NCBI GenBank assembly: GCA_022575985.1
Contig: JAKSXM010000246.1
Coordinates: 10,744,001-10,808,000, forward strand
Length of the DNA stretch: 64,000 nucleotides
Origin: Anagrus nilaparvatae
Taxonomy: Eukaryota > Arthropoda > Insecta > Hymenoptera > Mymaridae
Direction of reading: 5' to 3'
A program made the position numbers and the translations under genes. Positions 1 to 11,100 of the stretch are shown in pieces; the first letter of the stretch is position 1; the number at the start of each line of letters is the position of its first letter. Under the pieces are notes generated by a model. It did not search any database, was not told the origin of the DNA, and saw nothing but the letters and a program-made list of their open reading frames with translations.

Positions 1-835
1 GTTATTTTATTATAACCTACTTCCTTAGGTTACGCTACTGTAAGGCTTGACGTGTCATTATTTTATTATAGCCTACTTCCTTAGGTTACGCTACTGTAAG
101 GCTTGACGTGTCATTATTTTATTATATCCTACTTCCTTAGGTTACGCTACTGTAAGGCTTGACGTGTCGTTATTTTATTATAACCTACTTCCTTAGGTTA
201 CGCTACTGTAAGGCTTGACGTGTAATTATTTTATTATAGCCTACTTCCTTAGGTTACGCTACTGTAAGGCTTGACGTGTCGTTATTTTATTATAGCCTAC
301 TTCCTTAGGTTACGCTACTGTAAGGCTTGACGTGTCGTTATTTTATTATAGCCTACTTCCTTAGGTTACGCTACTGTAAGGCTTGACGTGTCGTTATTTT
401 ATTATAGCCTACTTCCTTAGGTTACGTTACTGTAAGGCTTGACGTGTTGTTTTTTATTATAGCCTACTTTCTTAGGTTACGCTACTGTAAGGCTTGACGT
501 GTCGTTATTTTATTATAACCTACTTCCTTAGGTTACGCTACTGTAAGGCTTGACGTGTCATTATTTTATTATAGCCTACTTCCTTAGGTTACGCTACTGT
601 AAGGCTTGACGTGTAGTTATTTTATTATAGCCTACTTCCTTAGGTTACGCTACTGTAAGGCTTGACGGGTCGTTATTTTATTATAGCCTACTTCCTTAGG
701 TTACGCTAGTGTAAGGCTTGACGAGTCGCTAATTATTATAGCCAACTTGCTTAGGTTACACTAGTGTAAAGCTTGACGTGTCGTTTCTTATTATAGCCTA
801 TTTCCTTAGGCTACGCTAGTGTAAGGCCAGACGTG
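1..835. repeat. 56-bp tandem satellite, about 15 copies
   Basis: A 56-bp unit repeats head to tail from the first base. Successive copies start at 1, 57, 113, 169 and so on, with only a few substitutions in the first twelve. The last two or three copies (from about 700) are clearly more diverged, which is usual for the edge of an array. Each unit contains an imperfect palindrome, CCTTAGGTTACGCTACTGTAAGG with CCTTA and TAAGG as matching ends. The array continues to the left of the window. There is no coding potential. Confidence 0.95.
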
Positions 836-1647
836 TGATTTTTTTTATTAAATACTATTTCTAAAGTGTCTTTTTTTGATGATAGACCCTTGATTATTTA
901 GTTAATTTTTTCGGAGATTTTTTCAGCAGAAACACCGAGTACCTCGGAATCCTTTATCATTGATAAAAAATTAAAAGAATTATATTTATAAATATTACTG
1001 TTGTTTAAATAAACCAGAACTTTATTAAGTAGATACAGGTCAATTAGAGACTAAAAAAACGATAAATAATTAATATTTTACAGGCTTAAAAAAATTAGAT
1101 AATAAAATTTGCTTCATGTGTGCACAAATTTTTGATCCCAAGGATTTGATTTTCAAAACATAATGGTTAAAAAAATCTAATAATTTAGCTCTCAGATGTA
1201 TTAAGTTATAATATTTAATTTGATAATACTTAAACATTTATTATTATTATAAATTTTCAAATTTTACTGCTTCACATTTTTATTTAAAATTGTATAATAT
1301 TGTAATCGTGCATCGGTAATGCCTGCACTAACTTCCATTAAATAAATAAATAAATAAATACTTATTAATTGGATCAAAAAAGTACCCTAAATAAAATAAG
1401 AATCTTAAAACCTGTTTTAAAAAGAAAGAACCTATTTTTTAATTTTTTTTTTAAATTAATTTACAAATTAGTTTATGACGTGGGTTGTAGAATAATTGTT
1501 AATTAATTAAAAATGTTTTTGCAAAATAAAAATCTTATAATTCTATAAGTATATCGAGAAATCTACGTTTGCTCCTATTTTTGACAAATAAAATTAGTTA
1601 AAATAAATAAATAAATTATTTAAATAAATAAAATTAATTATTTAATA

Positions 1648-1680
<33 letters not shown>

Positions 1681-1690
1681 CCAAGTCCAA
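836..1690. other. AT-rich intergenic DNA with microsatellites
   Basis: No gene is recognisable. A stretch ending in a run of AAAT units at about 1340-1361 looks like the 3' tail of a LINE (low confidence). A TAA microsatellite lies at about 1646-1680. The missing first exon of the downstream receptor gene was sought here and not found. Confidence 0.5.
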
Positions 1691-1960
1691 AACTAGCACC
1701 GCATACCCTATAAACCCTAAAAACGGCGCGTCCCCCACTTTTCCGCGCGTCGCTTAAAACTCTGGCCGAACTGCCGCGGAACTGTCTAAAACTTTAACGA
1801 ACTCGCGCATTACAGTTTTTATAAAACTGCCACTGATCTGGCGCGGAACTCTTGCGCAGTCCACTGCTATGTACCCCTCGAGGGATTGGTTATTGCCCTC
1901 TTAACCCCCCCTACGTACCTTAAGTATAATAATTCCATGTTATTGCCCCGACTTTACTCA
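1691..1960. other. GC-rich island of unknown nature
   Basis: About 270 bp is much richer in G, C and CpG than its surroundings and holds two near-repeats of a CTGCCGCGGAACT / CTGGCGCGGAACT motif. There is no open frame of note. It could be the end of a transposon of different base composition or a regulatory island; nothing in the sequence decides. Confidence 0.4.
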
Positions 1961-2700
1961 GGACTGCACGTAAAGGGGTTAAGGCAGATAACAGTACTGT
2001 AGAATTTTAAGATCCTGATTTTTGTAATCAGCAACCCAAAACACATATATAATGTAAGTTTTAAGAGTCATTTAAGGTTTGTATTTAGATTGTCGCGAAT
2101 AAGTCCTAGCCCTAACATGGGTAGGTTTTATCCCAGTATGAGCAGATAACAAACTTAGGACTTCGACACCCACATAAGCAATCCAAAAAACATATGTTGG
2201 TAATTTGAACCGTTTTGAACGATTATTCAAAGTTTACACTTAGACTATCGCGCAAAAGCCCTAAAAAGGGGGAACTATTGCCCATTATGAGCATATTACA
2301 CAGCGATAGGAATTCAGTACCCCGATTTTCGAAATTAGCGACCCAAAAAACATGTAAGACCGTACTTTGAGCGTTTATTCAAATTTTTTTATAATTAGTT
2401 TATCATGAAAGTTCTAAAATAGGCAGCTTTTGCCCATTATGGGCATTCCACATAACCTGAGGATTTTGTAACTCTAATTTTCGTAATCAGCTACCAAAAA
2501 AATATCAACAATGGTATTTTGAACTGTTATTTTATATTCATGCTCAGATTAATTATCGCACAAAAGCCCTAGCATGGTCAGTTTTTTGACCATTATGGTC
2601 GGACAACACAAATTTGGGGCTTTGCAATGCCCGGACTCATGATCAAAAACATAAAACACATACAAAGAATGTAATCTTCATTTATGGAGTGTAAAAAACA
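1961..2700. repeat. Diverged tandem array, unit about 150-160 bp
   Basis: The motif 'rGCaAyCCAAAAAACAT' recurs near 2028, 2176, 2337 and 2487. Between copies are related blocks containing 'TATCGCGCAAAAGCCCTA' and 'GCCCATTATGAGCA'. The copies are old and uneven. The same motif appears inside hairpin elements elsewhere (12740, 19860, 19980, 20550 and 20640), so the array may derive from the terminal repeat of a transposon. Confidence 0.7.
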
Positions 2701-2749
2701 TATTGCGTTGGACGCTTACTATAATATAATGCGTAATTACAATTTTAAG

Positions 2750-2945
2750 GTTTTTCCTTGGATTTGAGTGGATTTGCAAATCCCAAATGCATTCAAATGA
2801 ATTAAAAACCATTAAAATCCATTCAAATCCATTCAAATCCCATTCAAATCCCATCAAATCCCATCAAATCCCATCAAATCCCATCAAATCCCTTCAAATC
2901 CAAGTGGGATTTGCAAATCCACAAATCCTCAAATCCCGTAAAATA
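2750..2945. repeat. 10-11 bp minisatellite with palindromic ends
   Basis: A run of CCCATCAAAT-type units (2813-2900) is bordered on each side by inverted copies of a sequence around the perfect palindrome GGATTTGCAAATCC (about 2769 and 2917). The whole block can fold as one hairpin with the minisatellite as its loop. Confidence 0.8.
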
Positions 2946-2949
2946 CCCC

Positions 2950-4440
2950 CCGGTTCTTAAAACTAGTACTTCCATGGAAATAAATTAGGTACTACGTCCA
3001 AAAAGAAAAAAAAGTTTCGTATTTTTTTGTATTTTTTTGTGAAATTATTTTTAGGACAAAAATTTTCAAAAAATTAAGTATCAAATTGGAGATATCAAGT
3101 AAAAACCATACTTTCAAGTATAAGTACTTTCATGGAAATAAATGAGGTACATATTACATAAAAAAAAAAAAAAATATTGCAGGTTTTTTAATTTTTTTGT
3201 TTTTTTAATTTTGAGAAAAAATTTTTGAAAAAATTCGGTATCAGATCCAAAAAATGACTATAATCAAACTTTCTAAAACTAGTACTTTCGTAGAAATAAA
3301 TTAGGTACTACGTCCAAAAAGAAAAAAAAAATTAGTATTTTTTGTATTTTTTTGTGAAAAAAAATTTAGAAAAAAAATTTTCAGAAAATTAAGTATCCGA
3401 TTCGAGATATCATGTAAAAACCATACTTTCAAATATAAGCACTTTCATAGAAATAAATGAGGTATTACATCCAAAATAAAAAAAAAAAAGGGGGTTTGAG
3501 ATTTTTTGATAAAAAAATGTTTGAAAAAAAAATTAGGTCTTAATTCGATAATGGCTTTGAAATATCACTAGTTACAATATTTTCAGATATTAGTACTTTC
3601 ATAGAATTAAATGAGGTATTACACCCAAAAAAAAAAAAAATATTGCAGTTTTTTTTATTTTTCTTTTTTTTTAATTTTGACAAAAAAAATTTTGAAAAAA
3701 TTAAGTATCAGATCCAAAAAATTACAATAAACAAGGTTCTTAAAAGTAGTACTTCCATGAAAATAAATTAGGTACTAAGTCCAAAAAGAAAAAAAAAATT
3801 GGTATTTTTTGTATTTTTTTGTGAAAAAAATTTTAGAAAAAAAATTTTCAGAAAATTAAGTATCCGATTCGAGATATCATGTAAAAACCATACTTTCAAA
3901 TATAAGCACTTTCATAGAAATAAATGAGGTATTACATCCAAAATAAAAAAAAAAAAGGGGGTTTGAGATTTTTTGATAAAAAAATGTTTGAAAAAAAAAT
4001 TAGGTCTTAATTCGATAATGGTTTTGAAATATCACTAGTTACAATATTTTCAGATATTAGTACTTTCATAGAATTAAATGAGGTATTACACCCAAAAAAA
4101 AAAAAAATATTGCAGTTTTTTTTATTTTTCTTTTTTTTTAATTTTGACAAAAAAAAATTTGAAAAAATTAAGTATCAGAACCAAAAAATAACAATAAATA
4201 AGGTTCTTAAAACTAGTACTTCCATGGAAATAAATTAGGTACTACGTCCAAAAAAAAAAAAAAAAATTAGTATTTTTTGTATTTTTTTGTGAAAAAAATT
4301 TTAGAAAAAAAATTTTCAGAAAATTAAGTATCCGATTCGAGATATCATGTAAAAACCATACTTTCAAATATAAGTACTTTCATAGAAATAAATGAGGTAT
4401 TACATCCAAATCAAAAAAAAAAAAAAGTACCTCGAGCTTT
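2950..4440. repeat. Higher-order tandem array: about 155-bp monomers in 467-bp repeats
   Basis: Monomers share the core 'TAGTACTTTCATAGAAATAA' followed by 'ATGAGGTATTACATCC' and A/T-runs. Starts of the variant with 'GGTACTACGTCC' fall near 2954, 3267, 3733 and 4200. The last two intervals are about 467 bp and the two 467-bp blocks are nearly identical, so three monomers form a higher-order unit that has been copied recently. Related monomers occur at 13760-14100 and 24850-25350. Open frames here are artefacts. Confidence 0.88.
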
Positions 4441-4514
4441 TTTGGTGAAAAAATTTTTGAAAAAAAAATTAGGTCTTAATTCCATAATACTTGTGAAATA
4501 TCACCGATTACATA

Positions 4515-4554
<40 letters not shown>

Positions 4555-4912
4555 GACTTTTTTTAAAAACAGGTTTTTTAGCTTCCTGGGGTCCCAAAAC
4601 GTACTTATATGCCAAAAAATAGAAAATCAAATTTTGACCTAACACAATGGTTCCTCTTTGAGGAACCAAAAAGTACCTCGAGATTTTTTGGTGAAAAAAA
4701 TTTTGAAAAAAAAATTAGGTTTTAATGTCACCCTGGTTGTGAAATATCACCGGTTACAGTGCAACATACATACATACATACATACATACATACATACACA
4801 CACACACATACAGACTTTTTTTAAAAACCGGTTTTCTAGCTTCCTGAGGTCTCAAAGCGTGCTTATATGCCAAAAAATCAGAAAAAAAATTTTGACCGAT
4901 CACAATAAAATC
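4431..4912. repeat. Two tandem copies of a 240-bp module with CA and CATA microsatellites
   Basis: Two direct copies (about 4431-4670 and 4671-4912) begin with 'GTACCTCGAG', pass through a CA or CATA microsatellite and end at 'TATGCCAAAAAAT' plus a TTTGACC stretch. The junction has the small inverted repeat GGTTCCTCTTTGAGGAACC. Another copy lies on - at about 10310-10565 and one on + at 27473-27625, always attached to the satellite monomers described for 2950-4440. This is probably the terminal module of that repeat family. Confidence 0.82.
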
Positions 4913-4915
4913 AAG

Positions 4916-5100
4916 TAGGGTATATTTGATTTGACCAATTAACTTTGTGAAAATTTTTCAATTTTTGACGAAAATATCTAAATTCTCATTAACAGGCTTA
5001 CAGGCACGGTTTCAAAATCCTTGAAGCTTGTGTTTTTTTACGTTGAAAACATCTCGTTTTTATATCCAGTGAGCAAAGAAATACAAAAAAATAAAATGAA
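4916..5100 (+). repeat. Dispersed 180-bp repeat, second copy at 38345-38522
   Basis: Both copies start with GTAGGGTATATTTGATTTGA, share 'TTAACAgGCTTACAGGCAC' in the middle and end at 'GTGAGCAAAGAAAT'. In both places the sequence after the copy is different. The element type is unknown. Confidence 0.75.
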
Positions 5101-5178
5101 ATGAAACACCCTCTATTATATATATAATTCAAAGTAATTTTTAACGAGATTTTTAATAATAAAGCTTTTAAATTTCAG

Positions 5179-8100
5179 GTTATTCGAATATACAAAGATA
5201 AGAGTAACCCAGATTTCATTGAAGAAATGGCAGTTATATTTTTATTTTTAATGATTGTTACTATTTATGCGCACTTTATTATTAATAAACATAAGGTAAT
5301 TCGTTGACTTATTTCACAATTAAGTCCCATTTTTAATGCATTGTCAATGTAAATATTAAAAATTAAGTCGAATCAAACTGCTAATATAAAATATTATTAT
5401 TTAATAAAATTTTGTTTCAATAATGATTTTATAATATAGATAAAATTAATTATGGATGATTATCATCAAGAATGGAAAAATTTAGTTGATCAGGGAGAAT
5501 TCCAAATTATCATAAAAGCATCGAAAAGAGGAAATTTTATTTGCTATTGTTATATTGGTATAACTCATTAAGTCCGAAGCGGCTAATTACGTGTCGATTT
5601 GAAAATAGCATGAAAAATGATTTTAACTTTAAAAATTAAATTAGAAATAATGATTTCCGAGGTAGGAATAGTTTTTTGTTCAAATTTGAGGTCAGATTTT
5701 TGATTTGGATACCTGGAAAATCAGTATGGCCGGTCATAGTTGACCAAATTTCAAAAAAAGCAAAAATTGACACATTGAATAATATTAGTAAAAAAATTAT
5801 ATTTTTTTCATTATAAACAGTAAATTTTTTATTTTTTATATATTTTATGCCTAATATATATTATATAAGGCGAAATCAAAATGGCGTCAGATAGTGTCTT
5901 AAATACATTTTTAAACCAAAAAAACATTTAGTTTTTCATGTTCGTAGTCGTTATATATATTTTCAAGGGTAACAGATTCAGTTTTTAAATTAATTAGAGA
6001 TTTGTTCAAAATGGCTGATAAATTACTATCATTTTTTTACACTGAGGTATTTTTAATTGTATAATACAGTTATTATCTTATCTTATAAGTATTTTACCCT
6101 TTTATAAATAACATTTTTTCTTATTTTATCATACAAAATTGATTTAGTTTTTTATTCTCAAAAAACGGTTTACATTTTTCATTTTTTCACTACACATTTG
6201 GAAATAGGTTTTAAAGATTTATTTTTGCCCTGCTATTCCAATTTTTATTAAAGAAATCTTTTTTAATTAAATTTTATCTCGAAAATTGAATCTAATTTTC
6301 ATGATGCTAATGTGCGGATGTTCAAAATTTTCCTATTTTAAATCCAATAATTTAAAAAACTATAAATAGTAGTCATTTTAAATTATCAGAATATTGCTCT
6401 CTGAAATCCAATATTACTCTGAAAGTTTGCCTTTAATAAATTTCATTCTGGATATTTCGAGGAATTTTTTTCTTTTTTATATTTGGTTTAATCAAACAGG
6501 ATTTGAAAATTATTCCCTTAAATTCTATTAAGTAAGTAACTAACCCAAATTAGTCCCTAAAAATTGTCGAATTCTTAAGTCTCGAAATCTAGATTATATT
6601 TAGTCCTTAAGTCGAAATTATTTTATTTCCCTGAACTTAAATTATTCTTAGTTGCAAACATGAATTATTTTAAGTTCCTAAATCAATTTTCTTCTAAATC
6701 CATTCACTCTTCCTTCTTTAGGGGCTATCCATAAATTACGTAAGACAATTTTTGGATTTTTTTACCCTTCCACCACTCCTTTTTGAAAGAAAAAATAAGA
6801 TTTTAACCTAACCCCCTCCCTCCATTGTAAGATCTTACTCATTGATCATAATGTGTTTTTTAACAGTTCATTTTTTTTATGAATTTTCTAAGATGCTTGC
6901 TCAATGCTGTCTATGAAAAAAGAGTGATGGATGAAAATGTGTTTTACAAAAACAGTGGTTTTGATAATAAAACTCCCACCAAAATTTAATTTAGGACATA
7001 TTTGAGCCCTTATCCTCTGTCAACTCCCAGCTTAACGAAGTATCTCGTAAATAAATAAAGCATTTTTTTGCTATTTCGATGTTTGAATTTGAATGAAAAT
7101 AATAGAGTAGAGTCAATTATCAATTAATTTATAATTTCCCCCCTCAATAATATTTCTGAATAACAACGGTCCATTAATTGTTTAAATTATTTTTTTCATT
7201 ATTTAAATTTCTTTTTTTACTAGTAAATTTTTCGGGTTTTTAAAAAGTATAATTTTTATTTTTTTTCTTCGTCTACCAAGGCTACATACAACATTTTTTT
7301 TGAAAATATTGCAGACATTAGTCCTTTTAATTTTATATAAAAAAAACAAATTTAAATTCTAACCTCTTTTGTATAGGGTTTTTTGTGTTTTTATATAAAT
7401 AAAATAAATAACATAACCATTAATTTTATTCATTTACATATTTTGTATATAAACATTAAACAATATTTTTTAACAATCATATTTGGTTAATAGTCATTAA
7501 ATTTTTTAGAATAAAATTAAATTATGATATAAATATTTTCTTATTTATATAAAATTGATAATAAATCGCATTAGTTTTACAATAATTCAAATTTAATCAA
7601 ATAATCGATTTTAATTCGACCAATCAGAAGGAGAATAAAAAGTTTGAATAGAGCAACTTCAGATCTAAAAAAAAATGGGAAAGGATAATAATAATAATAA
7701 TATAATAATAATAAAAAATAAAGAATTAACTATCTATATGAGCAATTATTTTAAAAGTGCTACTTAATTTGAGCCTGGAATCGTATTTTTTTTTTGAGGG
7801 CTCATCTATATGACCCGTGTTTTTAGGTAGTTTGAACCTTCAGAAAAACGAAAAAAATCGTGAACAAGAAATCGGCGATAGGTGCCAAAAAGATTTTTTC
7901 ACTTTTATGTCAAAAACCGTGTTTTTCGTATCTGAGCTACCCCAAATTTTTAAAATAACTTTTTAGGTAAATAAAATTTAAGGTTGTAGATCGGATCTCA
8001 AAACAAAAAAAATCGACTTTTGTTTTATTTTATTTCTCAGCTGTTTTATTATGAATGACTTTACAAATTTTTTTACTTAATCATTAATAATTAAACTTAA

Positions 8101-11100
8101 AAAAAAACCAACTAAAAATTTAGTATCATGATTAGTACCATTTATAGAGGGCAGCAAAGTGAGGCCTGAAAAGCATGGCCGCTAGATGATCTCGGAAACG
8201 ACATTCTGAAAAAAAAAATACCCGCTAGATGATCTCGGAAACGACATTCTGAAAAAAAAATACCATAAAGATTCTTGAAAAAAAAGGTCTCTTACGCAAG
8301 ACTTAACCACCTTTAGCAAAAAATTTGATAAAATAAAAAAATGGGAGCGCCTGAAAAAAAAGTACGAAAATAGAGCCTGTTTTTTACCCTTCAACATCCA
8401 CTAAAGCATGCAAAAAATGTTTTCATTAATGAAAAAGTGGTTAAGTCTTGTGTAATATATCTAGACGAATAAAACCCACCAACTTTTTTTGAAATCGGAC
8501 CAGCCAATCCTGAGATCATCTAGCGGCCATTTGAAAAAAAGTGGTTTCGAGGAAAACGCATTTAAAGTTTTTTTTTGCTGTATTACACATACGAAACGTG
8601 CTCGGTAAAACTCATTTTTTACCGTTAAAATTTTCGAATTTTATTAACATATTTTAATAGGTGATTTTTAAAGGAATAAGGAATTGAAAAAAAAATTTTT
8701 TAAAAAATCGATTATATTTTTTAGGAGATCCAATCGTAAGACCCCATCTGGAGGTCAACGTACGTTTCACATGGAATCAGCCTTGACTAAATTTTAATTT
8801 TTAGGTCAAAAGCCTTTGAAAACTGTAAGTAGTAAAATTTACTTAACACAGTTTTTGACCTAAAAATTGAAATTTAGTCAATAAAAATGATTTTTTTCTT
8901 GAAGAAATGAATACTCAGGGAAAAATTAATCGATTTAAAAAAAAAAAAATATTATTTTACGATGAAAATCAAGCGAGTAATGCATGCTTAAAGTTCAGAA
9001 ACAGGCTTTTTTCAATAAAATTTGAATCTTTTTTAAGACGAATTTGAGCAAAATCTTAAATTGACGATAACTTGGCTAAATTTCATCGTAAAAAGATAAG
9101 TTTTTTTTTCTTCTGGAGTGATCTGAGTTTCCCTGGCAATGAGATTTTCTTATCTATTTCTTTAAATTTTATTTACCTAAAAAGTTATTTTAAAAATTTG
9201 GGGTAGCTCAGATACGAAAAACACGGTTTTTGACATAAAAGTGAAAAATCTTTTTGGCACCTATCGCCGATTTCTTGTTCACGATTTTTTTCGGTTTTCT
9301 GAAGGTTCAAACTACCTGAAAACACAGGTCATATCGATGTGCCCTCAAAAAAAAAATTACGATTCCAGGCTCAAATTAAGTAGCACTTTTAAAATAATTG
9401 CTCATATAATGAAAAAAATATAATTTTTTTACTAATATTACTCACTGTGTCGATTTTTGAAAATTTAATCAACTTTGACTGGCCATACTGATTTTCCAGG
9501 TATGTGAATCGAAAATCAGACCTCAAACTTGAAAAAAGAAACTATTTTTACTTCCGAAATCATTAATTTTAAATTAATTTTTAAAGTCATTTTGTCATGC
9601 GTTTTTCAAATCGACACGTAATTAGCCGCTTCGGACTTAATGAGTTTGATAATTTTAAATTAAGATATTGTTTTAAATTCAAATTTTAAACTAAAATATT
9701 TTACAGCTATGTTATTGTTAGCGTTAATATTAGCTACATTAACTCCATTAATAACTCCGATCATGGATTCTTATTATCCCTTAAATGAATCAAGAATTAA
9801 AGATCACCTGTTTTCAATGGAACGATTTATTGATGAACAAGAACATTTTTATAAAATTTATTTTCATTCAGTTATAACTATCACTTTAGCAGTCTTAACC
9901 GTCATAGCTGTGGCTTGTTATTTTGCAACATTAACTTATCAAACAATAGGATTACATAAAATTGTCAGGTATTAAAAGTAATTTATTTAATTTTTTAATT
10001 TTTTAAGTTATTTAAATTTAAAAAATTATCTTAGCTACCGCATAAAAGTTGCTTTAGATAATTCAAATTCAGAAGAAGGAAAATACAAAAAAATAATTGA
10101 TTGTATTATTCTTCACCAAAGGATTCTCTGGTAAGGATAAATAATTTATTTTTTCAAAAAATTTCCTGAAGTATTTAACGTTAATTGGACCTCAGGGGTC
10201 TCATGATAAGGATACGCGAATTTTCATGAGTCGCACATACCGATAGCACAACACAGCCAAATATATAATCATAAATATAAATAACCTCTAAATAAATATA
10301 CCCTATTTATTAGTTCCTCATAGAGGAACCATTGTATTAGGTGAAAATTTGATTTCTGATTTTTTGCATATAAGCACGTTTTGAGACCTTAGGAAGCTAA
10401 AAGACCGGGTTTTAAAAAAACTCTGTATGTGTGTACGCGTTCAACTATTAATATTTGACAACCATTATGAAATTAAGGTCTAATTTTTTTTTCAAATGTT
10501 TTTTCACCAAAAAATTTTGAGATACTTTTTTTTTTTAATTTGGATGTAATGCCTCATTTTTTCTCCTCATGGGAGGTATAATTTTATGTACTTTCAAAAG
10601 GATTTGGGCATTTGATCAAAATAGGGGTCTCGTTAAACGTAATTGTTTTACATTTTGTTATGTATTATTAAATTGACCTGAGGGGTCTTATGATGAGGAT
10701 ACGCGAATTCTTACGAGTCGCACATATCAATAGAACAGCATAGCCAAATATAATCATAAATATAAATAATCCCAAAATAAATATCCACTATTTATTTTTT
10801 TATTGGCAAATTTGTTTTAGAATTTATTTGCTTTCCTTGTCAATAACTTTTTTTATTAATTTCCTTATCTATAATAATCTATTGCTACTCAATTTCTGTG
10901 AATATTTTTTGAAAAAATTAAAAATTTAGTTACACCTAAGTTTATATAGAAATCGCATGTATATCCTATATGTTTATGTATAACCTCTGCGTACGTATTC
11001 TATAGACTTGCATATCCTCTATTCATCATTTAAGACCCTAGTTAGATTGAAAAAATATTATTTGCCGAAAGATTAACTACACAGAAAAAAATTTATTAAA

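Noticed and set aside
1..835. CRISPR array
   Set aside because: The repeats are directly adjacent with no variable spacers and the sequence is eukaryotic; it is a satellite.
4442..4918. Two open frames with His-Thr repeats
   Set aside because: They are translations of CA and CATA microsatellites within a repeat module; the frame is not conserved in the other copies of the module.
8182..9423. Open frames inside the hairpin element
   Set aside because: They translate A/T-rich loop or arm sequence; the frame on the mirrored arm is not conserved and no family features appear.
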